A stretch of 64,000 nucleotides of DNA. Origin: Kitasatospora cineracea. GTDB taxonomy: Bacteria > Actinomycetota > Actinomycetes > Streptomycetales > Streptomycetaceae. The first letter of the stretch is position 1. Each line of letters starts with the position of its first letter. Positions 1 through 7,889 of this stretch are shown here, piece after piece. Under the pieces are notes generated by a model. The model was not told the DNA's origin. It saw only the letters and a program-made list of their open reading frames with translations, and made no database searches. The DNA is taken from assembly GCF_003751605.1 (NCBI RefSeq), contig NZ_RJVJ01000001.1:3162001-3226000 (forward strand). Reading direction: 5' to 3'. The position numbers were made by a program, and so were the translations under genes.

Positions 1-1983
1 CACCACCGCGGCCCGCTTGTTGGCGGCGGGGACGGCTTCGCTCAGCAGACCGTGGAGTTCCTGCTGGACGAGGGAGAGGAAGTTCTCACTACGGGGTGAG
101 GTCAGGGCGGCCAAGGCTCGTCGCAGAGCGTCCCAGTCCGCCGAGGCAGGGTCGTCGATGTGGTCGGACGGTTCGGGCGCGTTCCACCGCTCGGGCATGA
201 TCTCTTCGAGGAAGTGGAAGAGCTGCGGGGGAACGGCATCGGGGCTGGGCACCAGGTCAGGGAAGAGCAGCTGGAGGATCTCGCGGTCGCGGGAATGCGT
301 CAGGCGCCACCCCTCGTTGTCACGCCCTGCGGCGCCCCACCCCTCGGCCTCGTTCCCTGGGTTGAGCTTCAGCGCGCGGGAACAGAGCCACAGCAGCAGG
401 AACTCGGCCATCAAGCGGGCATGGCTGACTGGGGACAGGATCTGTTCCTGGTTCTCGCTCGGCAGCCGCTTGGCGTCCTGGTCGATCTCCCGCAGGGCGC
501 TGTCCCGCTTACGGGAGGCCAGCACGACGGAGGACGTGCAGCGGCCGATCGTGGTCTTCTGGAACGCGTCGACTTCGTCGACGACCAGCGCGTCGAACGA
601 GCGCAGTGCCAGCTCCAGTGCGCTCACCCCGGCGGTGCCGCGGGCCTGGCTTCGCCACTCCTGCCCGTCGATGACGGCTCCGACCCGCAGAGCTCCGTCC
701 AGGAGGTTGGCGTGGTTGGTGACCACGATGTTCGCCTCTGCTGCCTCGTAGACGGGGCGGAACTTGTCGCACACCGGGAGGTAGGGACAGGCGTGCCGCT
801 TGGCGCTGTCGGCCGTTGGTGCGATGAGCGTCAGGCAGTTCTCCTCCCCGGGCGGATAGAGGTCTGGTGGGTCCATGAGGACGCGCTGTGCGCACCCGTA
901 GGCAAGGTGGGCGATGTCACGCTGTCCTCGCAGGTCCCACTGGGTGATCTTGGCTGAGGGGGTCAGCGCGGCGTAGTCCATGGCCCGCTTGTGCATGCTG
1001 GTGGCCGACATCAGCGGCACGCAGGTGGCCAAGTTGTCGAGCTTGCCGAGTTCGTAGAGCCAGCCGAGGTCGTTGTTGATGTCCCAGGCCATGTTGAGGG
1101 TGGCGCGCACATCGGTGAGCGCGATGGCCAACCGGTACCCCTGGAGGACCGCCCAGGAGGCCAAGACGCGTACGAGGACCGTCTTGCCGCTGCCGGTCGG
1201 CGCGTTGAGCACCTGCAGTAAACCGGACAGCAGGTCCAGCTCGGACAGTTCACCACCGGCGCTGCTCTTGAGGGCGCTGAGGAACTTCTTCAGCACCGGG
1301 TGCAGGTATGCCACCGACTCGTTGCGTTCGGACAGCCACTGCGCAACTTCCAACAGTTCGTGTACGGGCGCCGCGATCCGCTCGCAGGCCGGCGCGGTCG
1401 TCAGCCGTGGAAGTGCTTCATGCCCGGGCGCCTTCTCGAACAGTGGGGTAGCAGGGAACTCGATCTCCCGGTTGGTGACCCCGTGCTCCTTGCCCAGGTA
1501 GGTGGTCCTGGTCTTCCACACGCCCGGTCCGGCGAACTCAGTGGCCTTGGGCCGCTTCCCCGGGGTGAAGAACCGCCCGGTCAGGCGTTCGGCGTGGCCG
1601 AGGAAGTCGCCCCCGATCTTCAGTAGCGCGGCCTCTGCCGCGAAAGGATCGCCTTCGACCAGGGCGACGGTGCCACCTGACTTGTCATATCCGTCGCCCT
1701 CCGGAGCGAGCTTGCCCACGAATGCCAGCACGGCTGACTTGAACGCCTTGGGGTTGCACCACTCGGCCGGCATCAGCTGCCCCACCTGGCGGACCACGCG
1801 TCGCTCGGCGAGCGTCAGCATCGGCCACTGGTCCCACGCCTGCGGCTTGCGCGCGGCGAAGAACGCCGCGTCCCTGAAGGAGGCCACGACGTTGCCATCG
1901 GCGTCCTTGCGCCTCATGCAGTGAGAGGCCAGGGCGAGGGCCCCGATCAGGCCCGCCTCCGCACCGGTCAGTTCCCCGTTCAC
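1..1983 (-). CDS. Rad3/XPD/DinG-type superfamily 2 helicase, 3' end beyond the window (possible pPIWI-RE helicase)
   Basis: The frame is open from a GTG at 1983 through 661 codons to the left edge, so the C-terminal half is missing. Visible motifs: Walker A NAPTGSGKT (near residue 245), an XPD/DinG-like cysteine region ending CPYLPVC followed by NIVVTNHANLL, and motif II VVDEVD in place of DEAH. These are the hallmarks of 5'-3' iron-sulfur helicases of the Rad3/DinG class. The cluster cysteines are inferred by pattern, not by alignment. The GTG overlaps the stop of the upstream nuclease-like gene (GTGA), so the two are probably translated together. Rad3/DinG-like helicases paired with a REase-like protein are two of the three components of pPIWI-RE islands; the PIWI gene would lie beyond the edge. 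It could instead be a DISARM- or CRISPR-type accessory helicase. Confidence 0.75.
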   Translation of the reverse strand, partial: MNGELTGAEAGLIGALALASHCMRRKDADGNVVASFRDAAFFAARKPQAWDQWPMLTLAERRVVRQVGQLMPAEWCNPKAFKSAVLAFVGKLAPEGDGYDKSGGTVALVEGDPFAAEAALLKIGGDFLGHAERLTGRFFTPGKRPKATEFAGPGVWKTRTTYLGKEHGVTNREIEFPATPLFEKAPGHEALPRLTTAPACERIAAPVHELLEVAQWLSERNESVAYLHPVLKKFLSALKSSAGGELSELDLLSGLLQVLNAPTGSGKTVLVRVLASWAVLQGYRLAIALTDVRATLNMAWDINNDLGWLYELGKLDNLATCVPLMSATSMHKRAMDYAALTPSAKITQWDLRGQRDIAHLAYGCAQRVLMDPPDLYPPGEENCLTLIAPTADSAKRHACPYLPVCDKFRPVYEAAEANIVVTNHANLLDGALRVGAVIDGQEWRSQARGTAGVSALELALRSFDALVVDEVDAFQKTTIGRCTSSVVLASRKRDSALREIDQDAKRLPSENQEQILSPVSHARLMAEFLLLWLCSRALKLNPGNEAEGWGAAGRDNEGWRLTHSRDREILQLLFPDLVPSPDAVPPQLFHFLEEIMPERWNAPEPSDHIDDPASADWDALRRALAALTSPRSENFLSLVQQELHGLLSEAVPAANKRAAVV

Positions 1984-3266
1984 GCCCGTCCTTCCCGGAT
2001 TGCCGCCAGCACCTCGTCCACGAAGCCGCTCGCGGTGATCGCCCGCATTCCGTAGCGGCGGCACACCGGATCGAGCGTCGGCACCTGTGCGTCCCGGTGG
2101 TCGGGCACCACCAGCCACTTGGCGTCGCCCTTGTCGCCCGCATCCATGTCCAGTTTGTCGACCAGGTGGTTGACGAAGGTGTAGTCCTTGAAGTCCGCCG
2201 GGAACGCGATCTTTCGCCTCGGACCGTTGTCATTGATGACGTGCAGGTCGATGCGGTCGCCGTCGACCCACAGCTCAGCCCGCCAACCTGTGCCCTTGAG
2301 ATGATGGTTCAGGACACGGTGAAGCCTCAGTTCTGGCAGACCGGGCACACAAGTACTCCGCCACACCGACCTCACCAGCGCCTTGTGGCCCTCGACCGGC
2401 TGAGCCTGTGGGACCTCGGGCACACAGCCTGTCCACAGCTCACCCTGTCGTCCCCGCGGAACGTGGCACTCGAATGCGGGATGCAGCACGGGAGGTTCTG
2501 CCTCGGTCGGCTGGAACAGGTAGCTCGCGCCGGTCTGCTCATGCCAGCGATACAGGCACCAGGCCTTGCCCTGCTCCCGCCCGTCGACTCGGGCTACCGA
2601 GACTTTCATCGGCCACCTGCACGCCGGGCAGGGAAACCACCACCCGCGGTAGCGCGCGTGCTGAGGAACCGGCCGGTAGAAGTCGATCGCCCGGGTCGGG
2701 AACTCCAGGTCAGCAAGGACAGGTCGGTCGCTGACGGCGGTGGCCGTCTCCCTCTCCAGCACCACGGGGTGCTCGATCAGGTTCGTGCGGTGCCTCTCGT
2801 AGTAGGGGCCCTTAATGGCACTGAACACCGACTCCTGGCTGTGCTCGTCGTCGAGCGCCGTGAACGTCACCCGCCCGGCGAACCTGCCCACCTTCTTTGC
2901 GGCCCGGATGACCCGCTCGGCCTCCAGCCGAAAGTCGAAAGCATCCCCCGGCGCGACCCCGTCCACATCGAGGAACCGAAGCCCGTCCAGGCTGCCCGGG
3001 TCCGCCCACTCGGGCATCAGGCCCGTCATGGAACCCGCTTCTGAACCGGTCAGCCTTTCCAACAGATCGGTGAACCTGACACGGTGCCCCGGACCGGCGG
3101 CGGCCATCAGCGCACCTTGAGCTTCCATGAGGCGCTCCAGCCGGCCGGGGCCGCTCAAGTCCTCTCGCGTGAGAGCATCCCCGCACACCGCGAAGGCCAT
3201 CGCCGCGCTGAGCAACGCCTCCGTCTGGCGGAACTGCTCCGTGCCGCTTGCCTCTTCGCTATCCAC
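1980..3266 (-). CDS. Nuclease-like protein with zinc-ribbon and REase-like C-terminus (candidate pPIWI-RE REase)
   Basis: The protein has 428 residues. The middle carries a zinc-ribbon-like FPCPACRWPM segment (about residue 212). The C-terminal part shows DRIDLHV followed by FPADFKD (about residues 335-360), compatible with the D...(D/E)xK core of restriction-endonuclease folds. The segment GPYYERHRTNLIEHP and the overall layout recall the REase-containing Y/Z proteins described for pPIWI-RE three-gene islands; that match is from memory of the family. The gene follows the XRE gene by 54 bp and overlaps the helicase gene by four bases, so the three look like one operon. Expected role: endonuclease component of a defence system. 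The family call is moderate; operon membership is strong. Confidence 0.5.
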   Translation of the reverse strand: MDSEEASGTEQFRQTEALLSAAMAFAVCGDALTREDLSGPGRLERLMEAQGALMAAAGPGHRVRFTDLLERLTGSEAGSMTGLMPEWADPGSLDGLRFLDVDGVAPGDAFDFRLEAERVIRAAKKVGRFAGRVTFTALDDEHSQESVFSAIKGPYYERHRTNLIEHPVVLERETATAVSDRPVLADLEFPTRAIDFYRPVPQHARYRGWWFPCPACRWPMKVSVARVDGREQGKAWCLYRWHEQTGASYLFQPTEAEPPVLHPAFECHVPRGRQGELWTGCVPEVPQAQPVEGHKALVRSVWRSTCVPGLPELRLHRVLNHHLKGTGWRAELWVDGDRIDLHVINDNGPRRKIAFPADFKDYTFVNHLVDKLDMDAGDKGDAKWLVVPDHRDAQVPTLDPVCRRYGMRAITASGFVDEVLAAIREGRA

Positions 3267-3319
3267 GTCAGAACGCTACGTGGCCGTGACGAGCGAACAG
3301 CCCCGTCCCTTGGAGACAT

Positions 3320-4555
3320 TCACTCGATCGCGCTGTTTAGATCGGAAGTCCCAACCTCCGGGTACAGCTCCTGGTATAAGCCAAGGTAGTCCTTCACGTG
3401 CTGTCGGCCGCTGTCGGTCAGGAACCAGAAGTACGGGCCGCTGTCCACGCCGTCCGGATGACGCAGAACGATGAATCCTCGGCTGGGGTTGTGGCCGTCC
3501 GGGCTTCGCCCGACAGCCAGGGCGTGCGGGGCTCGCCCCGCCAGTGATCCGTCCAGCCCGACTCCGCCGGCGCGGGCGACGCGCACGAGGACACTCCACA
3601 GCCAGCGGGACAGCAGCGGTGCCGGCGTCCCTTTGCTGTTGGGTACCTTCAGGGCCGCTCGCGCGACGCTTCGTCCGCGGCGTGTCACCTCAACCAGAGT
3701 GCGAGCGACCTCACCGACACCGTCGATGTACACGCGGTCCCGGTAGGTGGTGACCAGGCCGCGTCGCCGCAACGCGGCGACCGACGAGCCCACTCCTGGA
3801 TCGCGCACACCCTCGTGCCGTAGCCGCTCCTGAAGCCTAGTTAGCCCGACCAATTCCTTGGGCGCGTCAAGCGCGAGGGGCATTCTTCGCCACTCCCGCG
3901 CAGCACTGCGGACGCCGCCCCTCGCGTGGCTCCGCTGTTGCAGTAGTTCCTCCTCTTGGTCCTGCCAGAAGAGACAGGCCAGGTAGATGCGCTGGCGCTC
4001 GTTCAGCTCTTCCCACACTGCCAGCGGCCCGGATGCCTCTCCACTGCCAGGCTCCCTCCTAGGAAGGATTGGCACAGCCCCGTCCACCGGCCGACTGCGA
4101 CGCCAGGCATCCAGTAGCACCCGCTCAGGTACGCCGTACACCCGAGCGAGGGCACGTGCGACTCTCCCGGCCATCTCCGGGGATTCTCCATCCCACCCCG
4201 CTACGGCCCGTCCGAGCTCCAGCGCCCGGAGCTTCCCGACGTCGAAGCCCAAGTCCCGAGCCCATGGCCTCTCGGCCACTGCAGCGGCGGCCTGACCTAC
4301 CTCCAGCCCCGCGTCCCGGCGAAGATCCGAAAGCGTCTCCGTTCCGCGGAGCCGGCCGCACAACTCCTGCGCGTCGCATCGCAGAACGGCCAGCAAACGC
4401 CCGAACGACCGATCCCCAGGAGCGCTCCGCCCCGCCAGCCAGTACTGCACGGCCCGCTCGGAGACGCCGACGGCCCTCGCCAGCTCGGCCGTGCCAAGGC
4501 CGCGCCGCTCGATGTACCTCGCCAGCGCGGACGGAGAAAACGCGGTCTCGGTCAT
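3320..4555 (-). CDS. XRE-type regulator with large C-terminal extension
   Basis: I chose the ATG at 4555 (411 residues, starting MTETAFSPSALARYIE) because an N-terminal Cro/C1-type helix-turn-helix begins at once: TAELARAVGVSERAVQYWLAG. A second HTH-like segment (LRRDAGLEVGQAAAAVAE) follows. The C-terminal half contains a winged-helix-like stretch (SVAALRRRGLVTTYRDRVYI) and ends FWFLTDSGRQHVKDYLGL, a DNA-binding-like tail. It is the first gene of the XRE-nuclease-helicase unit and is separated by about 280 bp from the DUF499 gene, which leaves room for its own promoter. It probably regulates the defence genes, but no operator could be assigned with certainty. Confidence 0.7.
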   Translation of the reverse strand: MTETAFSPSALARYIERRGLGTAELARAVGVSERAVQYWLAGRSAPGDRSFGRLLAVLRCDAQELCGRLRGTETLSDLRRDAGLEVGQAAAAVAERPWARDLGFDVGKLRALELGRAVAGWDGESPEMAGRVARALARVYGVPERVLLDAWRRSRPVDGAVPILPRREPGSGEASGPLAVWEELNERQRIYLACLFWQDQEEELLQQRSHARGGVRSAAREWRRMPLALDAPKELVGLTRLQERLRHEGVRDPGVGSSVAALRRRGLVTTYRDRVYIDGVGEVARTLVEVTRRGRSVARAALKVPNSKGTPAPLLSRWLWSVLVRVARAGGVGLDGSLAGRAPHALAVGRSPDGHNPSRGFIVLRHPDGVDSGPYFWFLTDSGRQHVKDYLGLYQELYPEVGTSDLNSAIE

Positions 4556-4804
4556 GTGCCCAGGTAACGGTAAGAGCGTGGTTCCGGGCAACCGCCGAAC
4601 AGGGACCGGCCGTGTGAGCCGGGCACCCATCTCCCTCCCTTACCTGAAAGCTCCACCTTCCTGCGGCTCCTTGGTTTCCTGTGACACAGGCGGACCACGT
4701 CCCGGCGGAGAGAACGTCCGCACACTTCACTCTTGGGCCAATGGCGGCGAGTTGGGCGCCCGCATGCGTCCGGGTCTTCAGGGCGCCCAACTCCAATGCC
4801 TCCT

Positions 4805-4820
4805 GGTCGATATATCGACC
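4805..4820. promoter_or_regulatory. Perfect 16-bp palindrome, candidate operator
   Basis: GGTCGATATATCGACC is a perfect 8+8 palindrome in the gap between the DUF499 stop codon (4835) and the XRE gene start (4555). Its AT centre is unusual in this GC-rich setting. It could be an operator for the XRE protein or part of its promoter. Nothing else in the 4556-4834 gap is recognisable. Confidence 0.45.
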
Positions 4821-4834
4821 GGTGTGACAAGTGC

Positions 4835-7800
4835 CTAGATCTCCTTGAACGTCGCCGAGATCCCCAGCTCGTCGAGTCGCTGTCGGATCTGCTCGGCTCC
4901 CTCGGCACTCAGTACGACCTGGAATGTGCTTTGAAGGTAGCTGATCTGCCTCTCATCCAGAGCCATGAAGAACGAACGGAACAATGCGGCGAGTCCATCA
5001 GCGGCGTCATCGTCGGCAAGGAGGTTGCAGGTGAACGAGAACACTGCCTTCTGGTCCTTGCCGACGGAATCCTGAGGGGCCCCGTTGCTTGAACCGTCTG
5101 CTCCGGTGTTTTGGCTGGCTGCCCCGTTCGCCTGGGCAGCGCTGGCTGCCCCTGCCCCGCCCTGGGCGGTGTCATTCGGAACTGCGGGCTCGCTGGAATC
5201 GGCGCAGGCGCCGTCATGGGAAGGTTCGCCGCAGGTCGGGCAGAGCTGAGGCTGCGGCTTCGAGAGCCGCAGGCTCGTGCTCGCCAGGTTGACTTGCGCG
5301 GGCCCGGTGACAGCGACCTCGGTTCCGTTACCGTCGACGATGCTCACCAGGCCCTGGTCCACGGCGTCGTGAATCGCTTGCTGAAGATCGCGATCCCCGC
5401 CGTAGAGCAGCGGGAGTCTCGGCGCGCTGTAGAACGCGGCGCGGATATCGGAGAGCGTCTTCCCGTAGTCCTGGTCACGGAGGTTGTGGTGCAGGGCCCG
5501 GGGAGTGAACTCCCCGACGTCGAAGACCTTGTCCCGCGCGGCTAGTGCCTTCCAGACCGCAGTGCCGTTCAGAGCGGTGAAGTTGTCATCGTCGTAGGTC
5601 AGTTCGTCGAGGTAGCGTTCTCCGTCCGGGTCAGGCTGCGCGAGGAATACGACGTGCTGATAGGCCCGCTTCAGGGTCTTCTCCAGCTGTTCTTTTGCCG
5701 TGGCAAGTTCCTTGGTGCCGATCGCCTTGAGTTCGCTGTCGTTCTGCACCTCGGGAGCGGCAAGGGCTCGTTGCCGCGCCAAGTACTCCACTGCCAGGCC
5801 GCGCACCAGGCTGCGCCGCTGAGTGTTCGCCACCGCGTAGACCGCGCTGCTGGCCCATTGGACGGGGAGCTGGTGGACACCTTGCCCGAGGCCCATCGCC
5901 ACGGTCAGCGCCTCCATGGTCAGCTTCTCCATACCGTTGCGGAGGCTGAACTGCGCAGGGTCGAGCACAACAAGCCGGTTTGTGTAAGCCATGTCCAAGC
6001 CGCTGGTGGCCATGACATCGGCCGCGGTGCGTTGGGCATCGGCGGGAATGAACTTGAGTTCACGGAACGGGCCGCTGTTGGCGAGCTTCTGAGCAAAGTC
6101 GGCGATGACCTGGTCCCGCTCGGATTCGGTGATTGTGCGCCGGATGTCCTTGACGAGCATCTGGTGAGTGAGGCGGGTGGACATGAAGTAGCGAGCGGGT
6201 TTGTTGTTGCCCTGACCTCTGGCGATGTCGAGAGCGCTTATGCCCCGTTCCTGGTTGACAACCTCTTCGACGACGATGTCGGCATCGGTGATGGTGTAGC
6301 TGGTGGCCGGGACACTGGTGGCTGCCTTGACCTCGGGTGCGCTGGCACCGCGCCCTCGACCGGGGCGGAGGGTGCCGACGATGCTTACGAGGAAGATGAA
6401 GGTGGCAGCGCGCTCAGCGGCTCGCGGATTATCCCCATGCCACGGCACTTCGGGGCGTTCAAGGTCCTGGCGGCGCGCTGTTCCTGACGAGCCCTCGTGG
6501 TTGATGACCTCGATTTCGGCGAGGCTTCGGTAGTTCGCGATCGTGCGGTCATCCTCCACCAGGCCGCTGCCCAGGAGCGCCTCGCGGACAGTGCTCTCCG
6601 ACAGGGGAAGGTCGCCGGGGCCGATGAGTGCCGGCACCCACTCTCCCGCCTTGCCTCGCTGTTGCAGGGCGAACACCGTGGCAGCGAAGATCCGAATGGT
6701 GGATCGGACACGCTGGAATCCGGTGACTCGACTCCACTCGTCCTTCGCCAGACTCACAAGCATGGGGTGGAAGGGGTAGCAGGCAGCAACCTCGTCCGAC
6801 CAGTTGCGCCGCCAGTCAGCACCGATCTGCTCCCAGACGTGCTTGGTCCAGCCGTTGTCGCTTAGGACCGGCTCGTAGAGGCGGGCCGTCGCGGCGAGGA
6901 CCTCGGTGGCCGGCTCGGTGTCGAAGAGTCGCCGCCGCAGGATGTCGGCGAAATCGCTGACCTCGGTGACCGTGGCCGGCAGGCCGTTGCGTTCGAGCAG
7001 GGTGTTGAGGTCGTCGCGGCGTTCCTTGCCAGCCGGCGAGAGCGCGGTCTTGTCTGCGTCGGAAGCGATCATCACGACGAGCATCGCCACGTGAGGGACG
7101 TCGTTGACGACGTCGAGAAGGGCACGCAGGAATGCCATGTCCTGGGCTGCAAGATCGGGCTTGTTGGTGCCGTCGAGACCGTTGCCGATGTAGTCCAGGA
7201 CCTCGTCGATGATGATCAACACTGGCCTGTTCACGGCGCGGATGGCCTCGGCGATCTTGTGCTTGTCGCTCCAGAAGGGCAGGTAGCGCTCGTAGAGCGA
7301 GTAGTCCTTGGAGAACAGCCGCCACAGGAACCGCTCGTAGAGGCTGACCGCCGGCCCGTCGAGCTCCTGTACGCCAGCACCAGCGGTCATGTTGTCGCAC
7401 GGCAGGACGACCACATGCGGCCCCCCGAGGTCCCGGGCAAGCTCTCGGCCCATCTTAGCCTTCGCCCGTTCGGTGACCTTCTCGCCCAGTTCGGTGGACA
7501 GCAACGCCGCGGGATTGGCAGCCAGGTGGAAGGCTCCGATGCAGGCGTGCGACTTACCGCCACCCATACCCTGGTCGAGCCGGGTGACGGCCCGGGCCTT
7601 CAGGTAGTCGTCACCGCCTCCGACGCGGACCGCGATCTCGGTGAGGAGGTCGATCAGCCGCTCGGTGGGGTGGGTGATGTCACCGTAGTAGGCCGCGTCC
7701 GCATATGGCGGCCGGTCCGTGGCGGTGCCGTGGACGGCGCGGAACAGCGACATTTGCACATCGTCGATCTGGCCGGAGGCGTTGAGGATCTCCTCACGGA

Positions 7801-7840
7801 TCCTCAACGCCTTCCACCACGGGGTCACGCTCGTCGTCAC
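4835..7840 (-). CDS. DUF499-family P-loop ATPase (BrxC/PglY-type)
   Basis: The protein has 1001 residues. Near residues 85-97 it shows the DUF499 P-loop LDQGMGGGKSH, and near residue 205 a Walker B-like VLIIIDEVLDY. A zinc-knuckle-like CPTCGEPSHDGAC lies near residue 880, followed by a low-complexity Ala/Gly/Asn linker and a compact C-terminal domain. DUF499 defines the large BrxC/PglY ATPases of BREX and related phage-defence loci. Its upstream neighbour is a DUF1156 methylase (50-bp gap), the same pairing as BrxC with PglXI in BREX type 3. The family is clear; assignment to BREX proper is uncertain because no PglZ alkaline-phosphatase-fold gene is present. Confidence 0.85.
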   Translation of the reverse strand: MTTSVTPWWKALRIREEILNASGQIDDVQMSLFRAVHGTATDRPPYADAAYYGDITHPTERLIDLLTEIAVRVGGGDDYLKARAVTRLDQGMGGGKSHACIGAFHLAANPAALLSTELGEKVTERAKAKMGRELARDLGGPHVVVLPCDNMTAGAGVQELDGPAVSLYERFLWRLFSKDYSLYERYLPFWSDKHKIAEAIRAVNRPVLIIIDEVLDYIGNGLDGTNKPDLAAQDMAFLRALLDVVNDVPHVAMLVVMIASDADKTALSPAGKERRDDLNTLLERNGLPATVTEVSDFADILRRRLFDTEPATEVLAATARLYEPVLSDNGWTKHVWEQIGADWRRNWSDEVAACYPFHPMLVSLAKDEWSRVTGFQRVRSTIRIFAATVFALQQRGKAGEWVPALIGPGDLPLSESTVREALLGSGLVEDDRTIANYRSLAEIEVINHEGSSGTARRQDLERPEVPWHGDNPRAAERAATFIFLVSIVGTLRPGRGRGASAPEVKAATSVPATSYTITDADIVVEEVVNQERGISALDIARGQGNNKPARYFMSTRLTHQMLVKDIRRTITESERDQVIADFAQKLANSGPFRELKFIPADAQRTAADVMATSGLDMAYTNRLVVLDPAQFSLRNGMEKLTMEALTVAMGLGQGVHQLPVQWASSAVYAVANTQRRSLVRGLAVEYLARQRALAAPEVQNDSELKAIGTKELATAKEQLEKTLKRAYQHVVFLAQPDPDGERYLDELTYDDDNFTALNGTAVWKALAARDKVFDVGEFTPRALHHNLRDQDYGKTLSDIRAAFYSAPRLPLLYGGDRDLQQAIHDAVDQGLVSIVDGNGTEVAVTGPAQVNLASTSLRLSKPQPQLCPTCGEPSHDGACADSSEPAVPNDTAQGGAGAASAAQANGAASQNTGADGSSNGAPQDSVGKDQKAVFSFTCNLLADDDAADGLAALFRSFFMALDERQISYLQSTFQVVLSAEGAEQIRQRLDELGISATFKEI

Positions 7841-7889
7841 TACTTATCTCCTGGGCTGGTGAGCATAGGTGCTCGTGGTGTGCTCGTCA

